Positions 1-8,209 of a DNA stretch of 64,000 bases are shown piece by piece. Both the position numbers and the translations under genes were made by a program. The notes under the pieces were generated by a model. The model searched no databases. It was not told where the DNA came from and saw nothing but the letters and a program-made list of their open reading frames with translations. Each line of letters starts with the position of its first letter. Position 1 is the stretch's first letter. The DNA is from Fodinicola acaciae (GTDB taxonomy: Bacteria; Actinomycetota; Actinomycetes; Mycobacteriales; HKI-0501), in the NCBI RefSeq assembly GCF_010993745.1, contig NZ_WOTN01000003.1, forward strand, positions 1,798,001-1,862,000. The letters are read 5' to 3'.

Positions 1-41
1 AGTCTATTTTGACCGCGCCGCCGGCGATTTAGGTTGGACGC

Positions 42-1235
42 ATGACATATGACGTGGTGGCCGTACGCAAGCATTTTCCCGCGCTGGCCGAGGGTGCCGC
101 GCATTTCGACGGTCCCGGCGGCTCGCAGGTGCCGGACGTCGTCGCCGAGGCGGTGGCCGGCACGTTGACCGCCGGCATCGCCAATCGTGGAACGGTGACC
201 GCGGCCGAGCGACGCGCCACCGGGGTCGTGGAAGACGCTCGGCAGGCGGTCGCCGACCTGCTCGGCGGCGATCCGCGCGGTGTCGTGTTCGGCCGCAGCA
301 TGACCCAGCTGACGTACGATTTTGCCCGTACTTTGGGGAAAAACTGGGGACCCGGTGACGAGATCGTGGTGAGCCGGCTGGACCACGACGCGAACGTCCG
401 GCCCTGGGTCCAAGCCGCATCTGCGGCTGGTGCCACGCTCGTATGGGTCGCACCTGACCCGGAATCCACGGAACTTTCGGTGAAAACGCTGACGTCTTCG
501 CTGACCTCGCGCACCCGGTTGGTCGCGGTGACCGGTGCGTCGAACCTGGTTGGTACGCGACCGGACCTGCCGGCGATCGCGGCCGCGGTGCACGACGCCG
601 GCGCGCTGTTCTATGTGGACGGTGTGCACCTCACGCCGCACGCGCCGGTCGATGTCGCCGCGCTCGGCGCGGATTTCTACGTGTGTTCGCCGTACAAGTT
701 TCTCGGTCCGCATCTCGGAGCGCTGATCGCGGCCCCGTCGTTGCTCGAGACGCTGCGTCCGGACAAGCTGCTGCCGTCGACGGACGAGGTGCCGGAACGC
801 TTCGAGCTCGGCACGCTGCCGTACGAGCTGCTGGCCGGCACCACCGCGGCCGTCGACTTCCTGGCCGGCCTGGTCCCCGGCACCGGCGACCGGCGTTCCC
901 GGCTGGTCACCAGCATGACGGCGTTGGAGGCGTACGAGGAGTCGCTGCGCGCGCGGCTGGAAGCGGGGTTGTCGGGTCTGGTGACCATGCACAGCCGAGC
1001 CGCACGCCGCACGCCGACGCTGCTCTTTTCCGTGCCCGGCGTGCCGGGACAGGTCGTCTACGCCGAGCTGGGCAAGCGCGGCGTGAACGCGCCGGCCGGC
1101 ACCTTCTACGCGATCGAGTGCTCGCGTGCGCTCGGCCTCGGCGACACCGGTGGCGTACGCGCCGGCCTCGCGCCGTACAACGACATCTCCGACGTCGACC
1201 GCCTGGTGGCCGCCGTCGCCGACATCGCCGGCTGA
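42..1235 (+). CDS. Cysteine desulfurase-like class V aminotransferase
   Basis: A 397-residue PLP enzyme of the class V aminotransferase fold, closest by eye to the cysteine desulfurase-like (SufS-related) proteins of actinomycetes. The PLP-binding lysine is expected at K219 in SPYKFLGPH, and the cofactor-contacting DGVH lies at residues 193-196. Length is normal for the family. It probably removes sulfur or an amino group from a cysteine-type substrate. No other Fe-S assembly gene lies nearby, so the substrate is open. The ATG at 42 is the first plausible start in the window. The gene stands alone and is followed two bases after its stop by repeat RB. Confidence 0.85.
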   Translation: MTYDVVAVRKHFPALAEGAAHFDGPGGSQVPDVVAEAVAGTLTAGIANRGTVTAAERRATGVVEDARQAVADLLGGDPRGVVFGRSMTQLTYDFARTLGKNWGPGDEIVVSRLDHDANVRPWVQAASAAGATLVWVAPDPESTELSVKTLTSSLTSRTRLVAVTGASNLVGTRPDLPAIAAAVHDAGALFYVDGVHLTPHAPVDVAALGADFYVCSPYKFLGPHLGALIAAPSLLETLRPDKLLPSTDEVPERFELGTLPYELLAGTTAAVDFLAGLVPGTGDRRSRLVTSMTALEAYEESLRARLEAGLSGLVTMHSRAARRTPTLLFSVPGVPGQVVYAELGKRGVNAPAGTFYAIECSRALGLGDTGGVRAGLAPYNDISDVDRLVAAVADIAG

Positions 1236-1237
1236 AC

Positions 1238-1352
1238 TACCCGCTACGGCGCGAAACTGTCGTACCCCCCTGCCAATCTGGGCCCCCACCCAGATCGGGT
1301 GGGGGGTGGGTTCGCGTGGCAACTTACATACATAGAAAGTTGATCTTGGCCG
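1238..1352 (+). repeat. RB repeat, full-length copy
   Basis: Full-length copy of the RB family. It begins two bases after the upstream stop codon with TACCCGCTACGGCGCGAAAC and ends near TTACATACATAGAAAG. The centre can form CCCCCACCC-AGATC-GGGTGGGGG. An alternative, mutually exclusive hairpin pairs ATCTGGG with CCCAGAT. The copy at 22385-22494 is nearly identical in reverse orientation. There is no coding potential. Its place directly behind a stop codon suggests a 3' UTR or terminator role. Confidence 0.85.
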
Positions 1353-1394
1353 CGGCGGCCACGCCCCGGGACAATCGGAATCCGATTGTCCTGG

Positions 1395-1449
1395 CGCACG
1401 CATGGCCACCATGCGTGCGTCGAACGCAAGCATGGTGGCCTTGCGTGCA
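1395..1449. repeat. RA palindromic repeat, two copies
   Basis: The first copy, 1395-1419, is a perfect palindrome with 11-bp arms, CGCACGCATGG and CCATGCGTGCG, around a CCA centre. The second copy, 1424-1449, is in the opposite sense (AAGCATGGTGGCCTTGC) and is less perfect. The pair follows the RB copy at 1238-1352. Confidence 0.85.
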
Positions 1450-1564
1450 CTCCGACGGTTACCGCGACCACCATCCCGACTGTCAGAAAGTTTCGTCACC
1501 CGGAGGACTTGCGCACCTCTGCTTCAATGGCCGGTGCGGACCCTGACGGCAGTTGGGAGCAAAA

Positions 1565-1915
1565 GTGACGTACTACGACGTACACCCGGAACCGGTGATC
1601 GGCGCGGGCAACAACACCGCCGCGACCTCCTCCGACTGGGACTCCTGGGCCCATCGGACCGAGACGGCGCTGCGGTCGGTGGCCAGCGGCGCCGGCGACT
1701 CGACCGTCGGCGGCGCCTTCGAGAGCTACCTGTCCTCGTGGAACCCGACGCTCAAGGGGATCGCCAAGCAGGCCGAGGCACAGGGCGTCAACGCGACCTC
1801 CGCGGCGAACGTGGTGGTCGGCGCGGACGGCCAGTCGACGTACGTGCTCAACCAGCCGCTGCAGCAGGGTACGCAGCTCAACTCGGTCCTCAACCGGCCG
1901 ATCACCGGGGAGTGA
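1565..1915 (+). CDS. WXG100-like small protein
   Basis: A 116-residue acidic, cysteine-free protein with a DWDSW motif near residue 27, and size and helical look reminiscent of WXG100/ESX-type substrates. The GTG at 1565 is preferred because TTGGGAG sits six bases upstream. A longer reading from TTG 1553 would consume that ribosome-binding site. The next gene starts four bases after its stop, so the two are co-translated. No ESX secretion gene lies in the window. Export is inferred only from the fold resemblance, and the family assignment is tentative. Confidence 0.55.
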   Translation: MTYYDVHPEPVIGAGNNTAATSSDWDSWAHRTETALRSVASGAGDSTVGGAFESYLSSWNPTLKGIAKQAEAQGVNATSAANVVVGADGQSTYVLNQPLQQGTQLNSVLNRPITGE

Positions 1916-1919
1916 CGCG

Positions 1920-3113
1920 ATGCAGCCGTTCGACAAGCACACCGCCAATGTCGGCCAGCTGGAGTCGTGTGGGACGCAGCTGATCAGCTCGTCGGCGCAG
2001 GCGATCCTCAACGGCACGGCGACCCGTACGGCGTACCAGCCGGCGATCGCCAACTGGAACGGCATGTGCGCGCCGGAGCTGCAGGCGGCGCAGACTCCGG
2101 TGCAGAACAGCTCGCAGCAGGCGCAGTCGGCGCTCGCCTGGGGTGCGGTCGTCACGCAGTACTGGGCCACCCAGGTCCGTGAGTTCAACGCCGAGGTCGA
2201 CCGGATCACCAGCGGCCTGAACGGCCAGGGCCCCAACTACGGCGCGACCGGTACGGACGGCAAGCCACCGACCGCCGACCAGATCAACACCGCCAAGAAC
2301 ACCGCGACCGCGGCCGCCAAGCAGAAGTGGTGGACCGCGTACAACTCCTACATCGTCGACGGCGGCAGCAAGGCCTCCTCGATGCTGAAGCAGGGCCCGA
2401 CCGACGCCAACGTGGCCGAGGCGCAGCGGGTCGGCGCGCTGCCAGGCATGGAGTTCGCGCCGTGGAACTACTGGCTGGCCGGTCTCAAGGGCTTCTACAC
2501 GCCAGGCGCCGGGATGCTCGCCGTGCCGTGGTGGATCGGCACGTCGATGCGGCCGATCGGCCCGGTGACCAGCTGGTTCACCAAGGTGCAGTTCGGCCGG
2601 TTCGCGCCGCGTGGACCGGATGGCCGGTTCATCCCGGTCAACAGCGCCGGCTTCTGGGCTCCGGCCAAGGGTGACAACTGGATCGCCAAGCCAAACCTGG
2701 CCGGTACGCGTGGCGCCTGGGTCACCGGCGCGAAGTGGGCCGGCCGGGCCGGCAACGTACTCGCCGTCGGCACCTCCGCACTCGACCAGTGGTCACGCGA
2801 CTCGGGGCGTACGGACCTGTCCGGCACCGAGAAGGTCGGCCGCGCGGCCACCCGTGGCGCCATCGGCGGCGGTGGCGCCATCGCCGGCGCCTGGGCCGGC
2901 GCGCAGGGTGGCGCGGCCATCGGCACGGTCATCGGCGGCCCGGTCGGTACGGTCGTCGGCGGTTTCGTCGGCGGCGTGGTCGGCGGCCTCATCGGCGGCG
3001 GCGTCGGCAACGCGGTCGCCGACCACGTGGTCGCACCGGTCGGCCACGCGATCGGCAAGGGCCTGGATGCGATCGGCCACGGCGCGAAGAAGCTCTGGGA
3101 CTCGATCTTCTAG
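1920..3113 (+). CDS. Glycine-zipper protein partnered with WXG-like protein
   Basis: A 397-residue protein with no clear family. Residues 1-100 look helical and WXG-like (Gln/Ala-rich, several Trp). Residues 180-270 are Trp- and Pro-rich. Residues 310-365 form a long glycine zipper of repeated GG-V/I-GG steps that could insert in a membrane or multimerise. No signal peptide is visible. The gene follows the 116-residue small protein by four bases, which resembles chaperone or partner plus large substrate pairs of type VII systems. A secreted pore-former or membrane-active effector is a hypothesis only. The stop codon TAG begins hairpin element C1. Confidence 0.6.
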   Translation: MQPFDKHTANVGQLESCGTQLISSSAQAILNGTATRTAYQPAIANWNGMCAPELQAAQTPVQNSSQQAQSALAWGAVVTQYWATQVREFNAEVDRITSGLNGQGPNYGATGTDGKPPTADQINTAKNTATAAAKQKWWTAYNSYIVDGGSKASSMLKQGPTDANVAEAQRVGALPGMEFAPWNYWLAGLKGFYTPGAGMLAVPWWIGTSMRPIGPVTSWFTKVQFGRFAPRGPDGRFIPVNSAGFWAPAKGDNWIAKPNLAGTRGAWVTGAKWAGRAGNVLAVGTSALDQWSRDSGRTDLSGTEKVGRAATRGAIGGGGAIAGAWAGAQGGAAIGTVIGGPVGTVVGGFVGGVVGGLIGGGVGNAVADHVVAPVGHAIGKGLDAIGHGAKKLWDSIF

Positions 3114-3231
3114 GGTCTGTCTCCAGATTCCGAGGGATGAGAGTCGAGATCCAAACGCCGCCTGGCGGTTTCGCCGTGCCGCCAGTCGAGGCTTGAGCTC
3201 GGCTGTCGCCGCGGAATCTGGAGACAGACCC
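3113..3231 (+). repeat. Hairpin element C1
   Basis: The outer arms are a perfect 20-bp inverted repeat, 3113-3132 (GGGTCTGTCTCCAGATTCCG) with 3212-3231. The element carries the family motifs GAGAGTCGAGATCCAAACG on the left and GAGCTCGGCTGTCGC on the right. An inner stem pairs CTGGCGG (3162-3168) with CCGCCAG (3179-3185). The left arm starts at the last base of the upstream TAG stop codon. Relatives sit at 30679, 38063 and 57205. It could be a MITE-like hairpin, a structured RNA or both. Confidence 0.8.
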
Positions 3232-3234
3232 CAA

Positions 3235-3349
3235 TACCCGCTACGGCGCGAAACTGTCGTACCCCCCTGCCAATCTGGGCCCCCACCCAAAACGGGCGGG
3301 GGGTGGGTTCGCGTGGCAACTTACATACATACAAAGTCGATCTTGCTCC
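3235..3349 (+). repeat. RB repeat
   Basis: RB copy beginning TACCCGCTACGG, three bases after hairpin C1. Relative to the copy at 1238 the central loop reads AAAAC and the stem has one C replacing T (GGGCGGGGG). The main hairpin is therefore weakened by one mismatch, and the alternative hairpin is lost. Three RA units follow. Confidence 0.85.
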
Positions 3350-3358
3350 GCGCGGCCA

Positions 3359-3440
3359 CGCACGCATGGTGGCCATGCGACCCCCGGACGCACGCATGGT
3401 GGCCATGCGACCCCCGGACGCACGCATGGGGGCCATGCGG
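3359..3440. repeat. RA palindromic repeat, three tandem units of 30 bp
   Basis: Units start at 3361, 3391 and 3421 with an exact 30-bp period. Each has CACGCATGGTGGCCATGCG followed by ACCCCCGGACG. The third unit has GGG in place of GTG at the centre and is truncated. The array lies between two convergent genes. The spacers are identical, so this is tandem duplication and not a CRISPR array. Confidence 0.85.
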
Positions 3441-3482
3441 CCACCGGCCTGCGGGCGGCCGCGGCGTACGTCCAGCGGCCGA

Positions 3483-4472
3483 CTACGGCACCAGGACCGC
3501 GGCGCCGGTCACGCGGCCGGCGGACAGGTCGGCCAGCGCGACATCGGCGGCAGCCAGCGGCCGTACGTCCACCGTCGGCGCCACCCCGACCGCCGCCGCC
3601 AGCCGCAGAAACTCCTCGCCATCCGCCCGCGTGTTGGCGGTGACACTCCTGACCTGCTTTTCCTCGAATAACTCGGCTTCATAGTTCAGCGATGGAATGT
3701 CGGTCAGATAAATGCCGGCGATCGCGACCGTCCCGCCGGGGTCCAGCGCCCGCAGCGCGAGCGGCACCAACTCCCCCGCTGGCGCGAAAATCACCGCGGA
3801 GTCCAACGGCTCCGGCGGTCCGTCCTCGGCGGGCCCGGCCGAGGCCGCGCCGAGCGACAACGCCAGCCGCCGCGCCGATGACGACCGCGTCAGCACGTGT
3901 ACGCGCGCGCCTTCGACGACCGCCAACTGCGCGACAAGATGAGCGGAGGCACCAAAACCGTAGATGCCGAGCCGTCCGCCAGGCGGCAGCAGCGCGCGCC
4001 GGTACGCGCGATAACCGACGATTCCGGCGCACAGCAATGGCGCCGCCCGCATCGCCGGCAACTCCGCCGGAATGCGATACGCGTACGCCTCGTCGACGAC
4101 CGCCGCCTCGGCATAGCCGCCATCGGCGTCCCAGCCGGTGAAAACCGCCGACCGGCACAGGTTTTCTCGCCCAGTACGGCAAAACCGGCAGGCTCCGCAG
4201 GTGCCGCGCAACCAGGCGATGCCGATCCGGTCACCGATCGCGAACCGCCGCGCCGCCGCGCCGACCGCGTCGACAATGCCGACGACCTCGTGTCCCGGCA
4301 CGGTCCGCGGCCGGCGCGGCGGCAGGTCGCCGTCGGCCAGGTGCAGATCCGTGCGGCACACACCGCACGCCTCGACGCGTATGCGAACCTCGTTCGCCTC
4401 TGGCTCCGGCGGCTGCCGATCGACGCGCCGCAGCGAGCCGGCACCGGGTTGGTCCACGATCCACGCGAGCAT
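3483..4472 (-). CDS. Zinc-binding alcohol dehydrogenase family protein
   Basis: A 329-residue medium-chain dehydrogenase. Catalytic-zinc motifs CGVCRTD (C36, C39) and GHE (H61-E62) are present, and the structural zinc site is intact in CGACRFCRTGRENLC (four Cys between residues 92 and 106). The Rossmann motif is GIYGFGASAH. It should oxidise an alcohol or reduce an aldehyde with NAD(P)(H); the exact substrate is unknown. Length is slightly short for the family (about 340). The start lies nine bases after the GtrA gene, so the two probably share a transcript. Confidence 0.85.
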   Translation of the reverse strand: MLAWIVDQPGAGSLRRVDRQPPEPEANEVRIRVEACGVCRTDLHLADGDLPPRRPRTVPGHEVVGIVDAVGAAARRFAIGDRIGIAWLRGTCGACRFCRTGRENLCRSAVFTGWDADGGYAEAAVVDEAYAYRIPAELPAMRAAPLLCAGIVGYRAYRRALLPPGGRLGIYGFGASAHLVAQLAVVEGARVHVLTRSSSARRLALSLGAASAGPAEDGPPEPLDSAVIFAPAGELVPLALRALDPGGTVAIAGIYLTDIPSLNYEAELFEEKQVRSVTANTRADGEEFLRLAAAVGVAPTVDVRPLAAADVALADLSAGRVTGAAVLVP

Positions 4473-4481
4473 GCACCGAAA

Positions 4482-4922
4482 TTACCGATCCTGGTGCGCG
4501 AAGGTCCACAGTCGCAGCAGGAAAAACCGGCCGATGGTGGCGACCAGCGACGACAACAGCATGACCAGCACGTCGTCCAGCGGCGTCGGCGACGGAACGA
4601 AAAGCCGCAGCAGCAACAAAGCCGACGACGTGAAACCGAAGTAGAGCGCGAAAATGATCGCGCCGCCGAGCTGCGCGCGGCCGTACGAGGTGATCGGCCG
4701 GCGCGCCTCGGACAGGAACGTCCACCGCCGGTTGGCCTCGGTGTTCAACGCCGTCGTGAGGATCTGCGCGGCCAGGTTGGCCACCACGATCGGCCACCAG
4801 ATCCGCAGGACCGAATAGGTGAACGCGGTGAAACCGGTGGAAACGATGCCGATCGCGGAGAACCGGACGACCTGCCGCACGAACTCCTCGTGCCGGCCAA
4901 ACAGCCGCCGCAGACCGACCAC
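4482..4922 (-). CDS. GtrA family membrane protein
   Basis: A 146-residue protein with four predicted membrane segments (about residues 18-38, 45-65, 84-105 and 118-140). The GtrA-type motif NTEANRRWTF lies in the loop after the second. GtrA-family proteins are thought to move polyprenyl-linked sugars across the membrane for cell-wall or teichoic-acid glycosylation. No glycosyltransferase is adjacent, so its partner is unknown. The alcohol dehydrogenase gene follows closely on the same strand. Confidence 0.85.
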   Translation of the reverse strand: MVGLRRLFGRHEEFVRQVVRFSAIGIVSTGFTAFTYSVLRIWWPIVVANLAAQILTTALNTEANRRWTFLSEARRPITSYGRAQLGGAIIFALYFGFTSSALLLLRLFVPSPTPLDDVLVMLLSSLVATIGRFFLLRLWTFAHQDR

Positions 4923-5009
4923 CGCGCCACCTCTCGCCTCGTCGCGTACAGGTATCCCTCGGAAACCTATGCGACAGCTGTGTACGCGCCGAGGCGAACG
5001 GGAAAAGTT

Positions 5010-5651
5010 TCAGGTCACAACTCCGTACGGCCCGATGCCGGACTCGATCGCGTCGAACGCTCGGTCGATGAGGCGCAGGTAATCCGGCGCGACCTCGTCG
5101 ACCGTACGACCGGAACGGATCCAGCGGATCGCCGCGCGGTGCAGCAGCCGATACATGGCGACCAGCTCGGCGGCAAGGATCAGCGGTGCCGGGTCGTCGT
5201 CGGCAGCGCCGGTCTCCTCGGCGATGAGCCGCGCGAGCAGGCTCTGCCATTCGTCGGCCGCCTCGCGTACGCGCGCTTTCAGCGCCGGACTCGCCGAGAC
5301 CAGGTTCCAGAAATGCGGACCGCCGGGGATCAGGCCGGTCAGCGGATGCCGCGCCTCGGCCAACTCGGTGATCAGCCGGCGCGCGGCCGCGGCGATCGAC
5401 TCGCCGGGCCGCCGGTCACGGATAGCTCTCGTGCTCAGCTCATAGCCGTCTTCGATGCGGTCGAAGAAGATGTCCTCCTTACGCGGAAAGTAGTTGAAGA
5501 CGGTCATCCGGGACACACCGGCGTGCTCGGCGATCTCTGTCACCGTGACGTTGTCGAAGCCGTTGACCACGAACAACGCCATGGCGGAGTCGGCGATGTG
5601 CTGGCGCGTCTCGCGCTTTCGCTGTTCCCGCCGACCCAGTTGCGCCTCCAT
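5010..5651 (-). CDS. TetR family transcriptional regulator
   Basis: A 213-residue regulator. Residues 8-55 are a TetR DNA-binding domain with helix-turn-helix sequence TVTEIAEHAGVSRMTVFNYF. The C-terminal ligand domain is divergent, as usual. It is transcribed away from the FAD monooxygenase gene, with only 71 bp between the two starts. A 17-bp inverted repeat at 5675-5691 is the likely operator. It probably represses the monooxygenase, and perhaps itself, until a substrate of the enzyme binds. Confidence 0.85.
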   Translation of the reverse strand: MEAQLGRREQRKRETRQHIADSAMALFVVNGFDNVTVTEIAEHAGVSRMTVFNYFPRKEDIFFDRIEDGYELSTRAIRDRRPGESIAAAARRLITELAEARHPLTGLIPGGPHFWNLVSASPALKARVREAADEWQSLLARLIAEETGAADDDPAPLILAAELVAMYRLLHRAAIRWIRSGRTVDEVAPDYLRLIDRAFDAIESGIGPYGVVT

Positions 5652-5674
5652 GCCGTCACACTATAGACAATGAA

Positions 5675-5691
5675 CTTATACTCAGTACAAG
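5675..5691. promoter_or_regulatory. Candidate TetR operator
   Basis: CTTATACT, one base, AGTACAAG: a 17-bp imperfect palindrome (7 of 8 pairs) in the short AT-rich gap between the divergent TetR and monooxygenase genes. Position and symmetry fit a TetR-dimer site controlling both promoters. Confidence 0.55.
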
Positions 5692-5722
5692 ATTGACTCA
5701 CCACATAGAGAGAGGAACCCCG

Positions 5723-7306
5723 ATGTCATTCGATGTCGTCATCTCCGGCGGCGGTCCGGTCGGACTGCTGCTGGCCATAGAACTGCGGCTCAACGGCCTG
5801 GCACCGGTCGTAATCGAGCGGCTCACCGAGCCCGACCAGACGATCAAGGCCGGAGCCCTGCACGCGATCACCGGCGAGGCACTGGTCCGCCGCGGCCTGC
5901 GCGACCAGCTCGCCGCCGCTCAGCTGACCAGCATCAAGCAGATGCTGCGAATGTTCAGCGGCGACGATGAGGACATGAGCGACGCCGAGGCCGAGGCAGC
6001 GATGCGGAAGTTCGCCGGCAAGGCGCCGATGGGCCATTTCGCCGGCGTTTTCAAGCTCGACGGGTCGCGGCTGGCAAACGTCGGCATCCCGGAAAGCGGC
6101 TCGCCGCCGCTGATCATGGTGCCGCAGCCACTGCTGGAGGCCGCCCTGGTCGAGCGTGCCGTCGCGCTCGGCGTGGAGTTGCGCCGCGGTCACAATCTGA
6201 CCGGTCTGGTGCAGGACGACGACGGCGTGACGGTCACGGTCGACGGGCCGGACGGCGCGTACGAGCTGCGTGCCGGCTATCTGGTCGGTTGCGACGGCGG
6301 CCGCAGCACCGTACGCAAGCTCACCGGCTTTGACTTCCCCGGCACCGACCCGGCGATCACCGGTCATCAGGCGCTCGCGGTGCTTGCCGACCCGGAGAAG
6401 CTTCCGCGCGGCTGGAACCGTACGCCGACCGGCATGCTGGTCTATGGGCCGATGCCGGAGCGCGTGCTGACGGTCGAGTTCGACGGGCCGCCGGCCGACC
6501 GCGACGGCGCGGTGACCGTCGAGGAGCTGCAGGCGAGCCTGCGGCACGTCAGCGGCACCGACGTGACCGTCAAGGAGATCATCTCGGCCACCCGGTTCAC
6601 CGACAACGCTCGCGCCGCGAGCAGCTATCGCAACAATCGCGTGTTGCTGGCCGGCGACGCGGCGCACGTCCACTCGCCGTTCGGCGGCCAGGGCCTGACG
6701 CTCGGTCTCGGCGACGCGCTCAACCTCGGCTGGAAGCTGGCCGCGGTCGTACGCGGACAGGCCGGCGACGACCTGCTCGACACGTACACGGCCGAGCGGC
6801 ATCCGGTGGCGCTCCGCGTGCTCGCCAACACGCGCGCACAGATCGCGCTGATGGCGCCTGGCGACCACACGACGGCGCTGCGCGACCTGTTCATCGAGCT
6901 GATGGACCTCGACGATGTCAACCAGTACCTGCTGGAGATGGTCGGCGGATTCGGCATCCGCTATGACGTAGGCGACGACCACTCGCGCGCCGGTCGCTTC
7001 TTCTTCGACATCGCGCTGACCGTCGACGGATCACACGTACGGTTTGCCGACTTCTGCCAGGACGGCCAGGCGGTGTTGCTCGACCTGGCCGACTCGGCGG
7101 ACGTACGCGCCGCGGCCGCCGGCTGGCCCTCGGTGCGGGTCGTCAGGGCCACCACCGACGAGCTGCCGGACCTCGCGGCGGTGCTCGTACGGCCGGACGG
7201 TTACGTCGCGTGGGCGCTCGCCCCGGGCGTGGCCTTCGACGCGTCGACGCTGACCGCTGCGCTGACCCGCTGGCTCGGTGCGGCCGCCGTTCACCAACCG
7301 GCCTGA
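5723..7306 (+). CDS. FAD-dependent aromatic monooxygenase (PheA/TfdB type)
   Basis: A 527-residue class A flavoprotein monooxygenase. The N-terminal FAD-binding motif is GGGPVG near residues 9-14. A central DG-type motif (GCDGGRSTVRK) is present, and the second FAD motif GDAAHVHSPFGGQGLTLGLGD is intact. Such enzymes hydroxylate phenols, polyketides, tetracyclines or rifamycins with NAD(P)H and O2. The ATG at 5723 is chosen because GAGAGAGGAA lies just upstream. An in-frame start at 5693 lies at the putative operator. The divergent TetR gene suggests induction by an aromatic or antibiotic substrate. A strong hairpin terminator follows. Confidence 0.85.
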   Translation: MSFDVVISGGGPVGLLLAIELRLNGLAPVVIERLTEPDQTIKAGALHAITGEALVRRGLRDQLAAAQLTSIKQMLRMFSGDDEDMSDAEAEAAMRKFAGKAPMGHFAGVFKLDGSRLANVGIPESGSPPLIMVPQPLLEAALVERAVALGVELRRGHNLTGLVQDDDGVTVTVDGPDGAYELRAGYLVGCDGGRSTVRKLTGFDFPGTDPAITGHQALAVLADPEKLPRGWNRTPTGMLVYGPMPERVLTVEFDGPPADRDGAVTVEELQASLRHVSGTDVTVKEIISATRFTDNARAASSYRNNRVLLAGDAAHVHSPFGGQGLTLGLGDALNLGWKLAAVVRGQAGDDLLDTYTAERHPVALRVLANTRAQIALMAPGDHTTALRDLFIELMDLDDVNQYLLEMVGGFGIRYDVGDDHSRAGRFFFDIALTVDGSHVRFADFCQDGQAVLLDLADSADVRAAAAGWPSVRVVRATTDELPDLAAVLVRPDGYVAWALAPGVAFDASTLTAALTRWLGAAAVHQPA

Positions 7307-7310
7307 TCGA

Positions 7311-7359
7311 CCGCAACGCCTCGTTACCGGCGCCGGATGCCGGTAACGAGGCGTTGCGG
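7311..7359 (+). terminator. Strong hairpin terminator
   Basis: A perfect 21-bp inverted repeat, 7311-7331 with 7339-7359, around a seven-base loop. The arm begins CCGCAACGCCTCG. It starts four bases after the monooxygenase stop. No T-run follows, as is common for actinomycete terminators. Confidence 0.85.
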
Positions 7360-7389
7360 CGTCGTGGCGCGGGTCACGCGCGGCTTGAG

Positions 7390-7406
7390 GTTGACGTGAC
7401 GTCAAC
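7390..7406 (+). promoter_or_regulatory. Candidate MerR operator with -35
   Basis: GTTGACG-TGA-CGTCAAC is a perfect 7-bp inverted repeat that contains a TTGACG -35-like hexamer. It lies about 50 bp upstream of the MerR-type gene. MerR regulators usually bind such symmetric sites in stretched promoters, so autoregulation is likely. Confidence 0.6.
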
Positions 7407-7456
7407 ATCTACCGTACTCGTGGGGCCGGAAAGTCCGGCCGGCCGAGGAGCGCGTG

Positions 7457-8209
7457 ATGAGCTGGTCGATCGCCGAGGTGGCGCGGATGTCCCGTGTGAC
7501 ATCGCGGACGCTGCGGCACTACGACAGCATCGGCCTGCTGCGACCCGCGCGCGTCGGCACCAACGGATATCGCTACTACGAGCAGGAACAGTTGTTGCGG
7601 CTGCAGCACGTCCTGCTGTTGCGCGAGCTGGGTCTGGACCTCGACTCGATCGGCCGGATCCTCGACGGTGAGGACGACGAGCTGGCCGCGCTGCGCCGGC
7701 ATTACGGCTGGTTGCAGGCGGAGCGCGAGCGGCTCGGCGAGGTGGCGCGCACGGTCGAGCAGACCATCCGGAAACTGGAAGGAGGTGAGGACATGGCAGC
7801 CGAGCAGATGTGGCACGGCTTCGACCCACACTCGGCGAAGGCACGCGAGCTGGCAGAGGAGGCCGAGCGGCGGTGGGGACCCGCGGTCGCCACGGCCAAC
7901 CGTGAGGTGATGCGGTGGTCGAAGGAGAAGTGGCAGGAGGTCCAGGCCACCTACGGCGACACCAACGAGCGGATCGCCGCGCTGATGGACGCCGGGATCG
8001 CCGCCGACGACCCGCGCGTCATCGAGGCGGTCGACGCGCACTATCGGTGGTTGCTCAACTTCTGGACGCCCAACCAGGAGTCGTACGCCGGTCTCGGTGA
8101 CGTTTACGCCGACGATCCGCGGTTCGCGGAGCAGCTCGACGCGGTCCGGCCGGGTTTCGCCGAGTTCATGCGGCACGCCATGGCGGCGTACGCGTTGGCG
8201 CGGCTCTAG
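7457..8209 (+). CDS. MerR family regulator with TipAS antibiotic-recognition domain
   Basis: A 250-residue protein. Residues 1-75 form a MerR winged helix (SIAEVARMSRVTSRTLRHYD and a YRYY wing), followed by a dimerisation coiled coil. Residues 110-245 match the TipAS domain, which in TipAL binds thiopeptides and related drugs and turns on transcription. The ATG at 7457 is used; a GTG three bases earlier is possible. The upstream palindrome suggests autoregulation. Its stop overlaps the stop of the convergent hydrolase gene in a shared CTAG. Confidence 0.85.
   Translation: MSWSIAEVARMSRVTSRTLRHYDSIGLLRPARVGTNGYRYYEQEQLLRLQHVLLLRELGLDLDSIGRILDGEDDELAALRRHYGWLQAERERLGEVARTVEQTIRKLEGGEDMAAEQMWHGFDPHSAKARELAEEAERRWGPAVATANREVMRWSKEKWQEVQATYGDTNERIAALMDAGIAADDPRVIEAVDAHYRWLLNFWTPNQESYAGLGDVYADDPRFAEQLDAVRPGFAEFMRHAMAAYALARL

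Noticed and set aside
1565-3113. Type VII (ESX) secretion locus
   Set aside because: Only a WXG-like protein and a possible substrate are present. No EccC ATPase, EccB, EccD or mycosin gene lies in the window.
3359-3440. Three repeats with 30-bp period, possible CRISPR array
   Set aside because: Repeat and spacer parts are both identical between units, the repeat occurs at eight other loci, and no cas gene is present. It is a tandem RA array.
3897-5666. Open frame of 589 codons on the plus strand
   Set aside because: It lies opposite the alcohol dehydrogenase, GtrA and TetR genes, which have clear family motifs. Long antisense frames are expected at this GC content.
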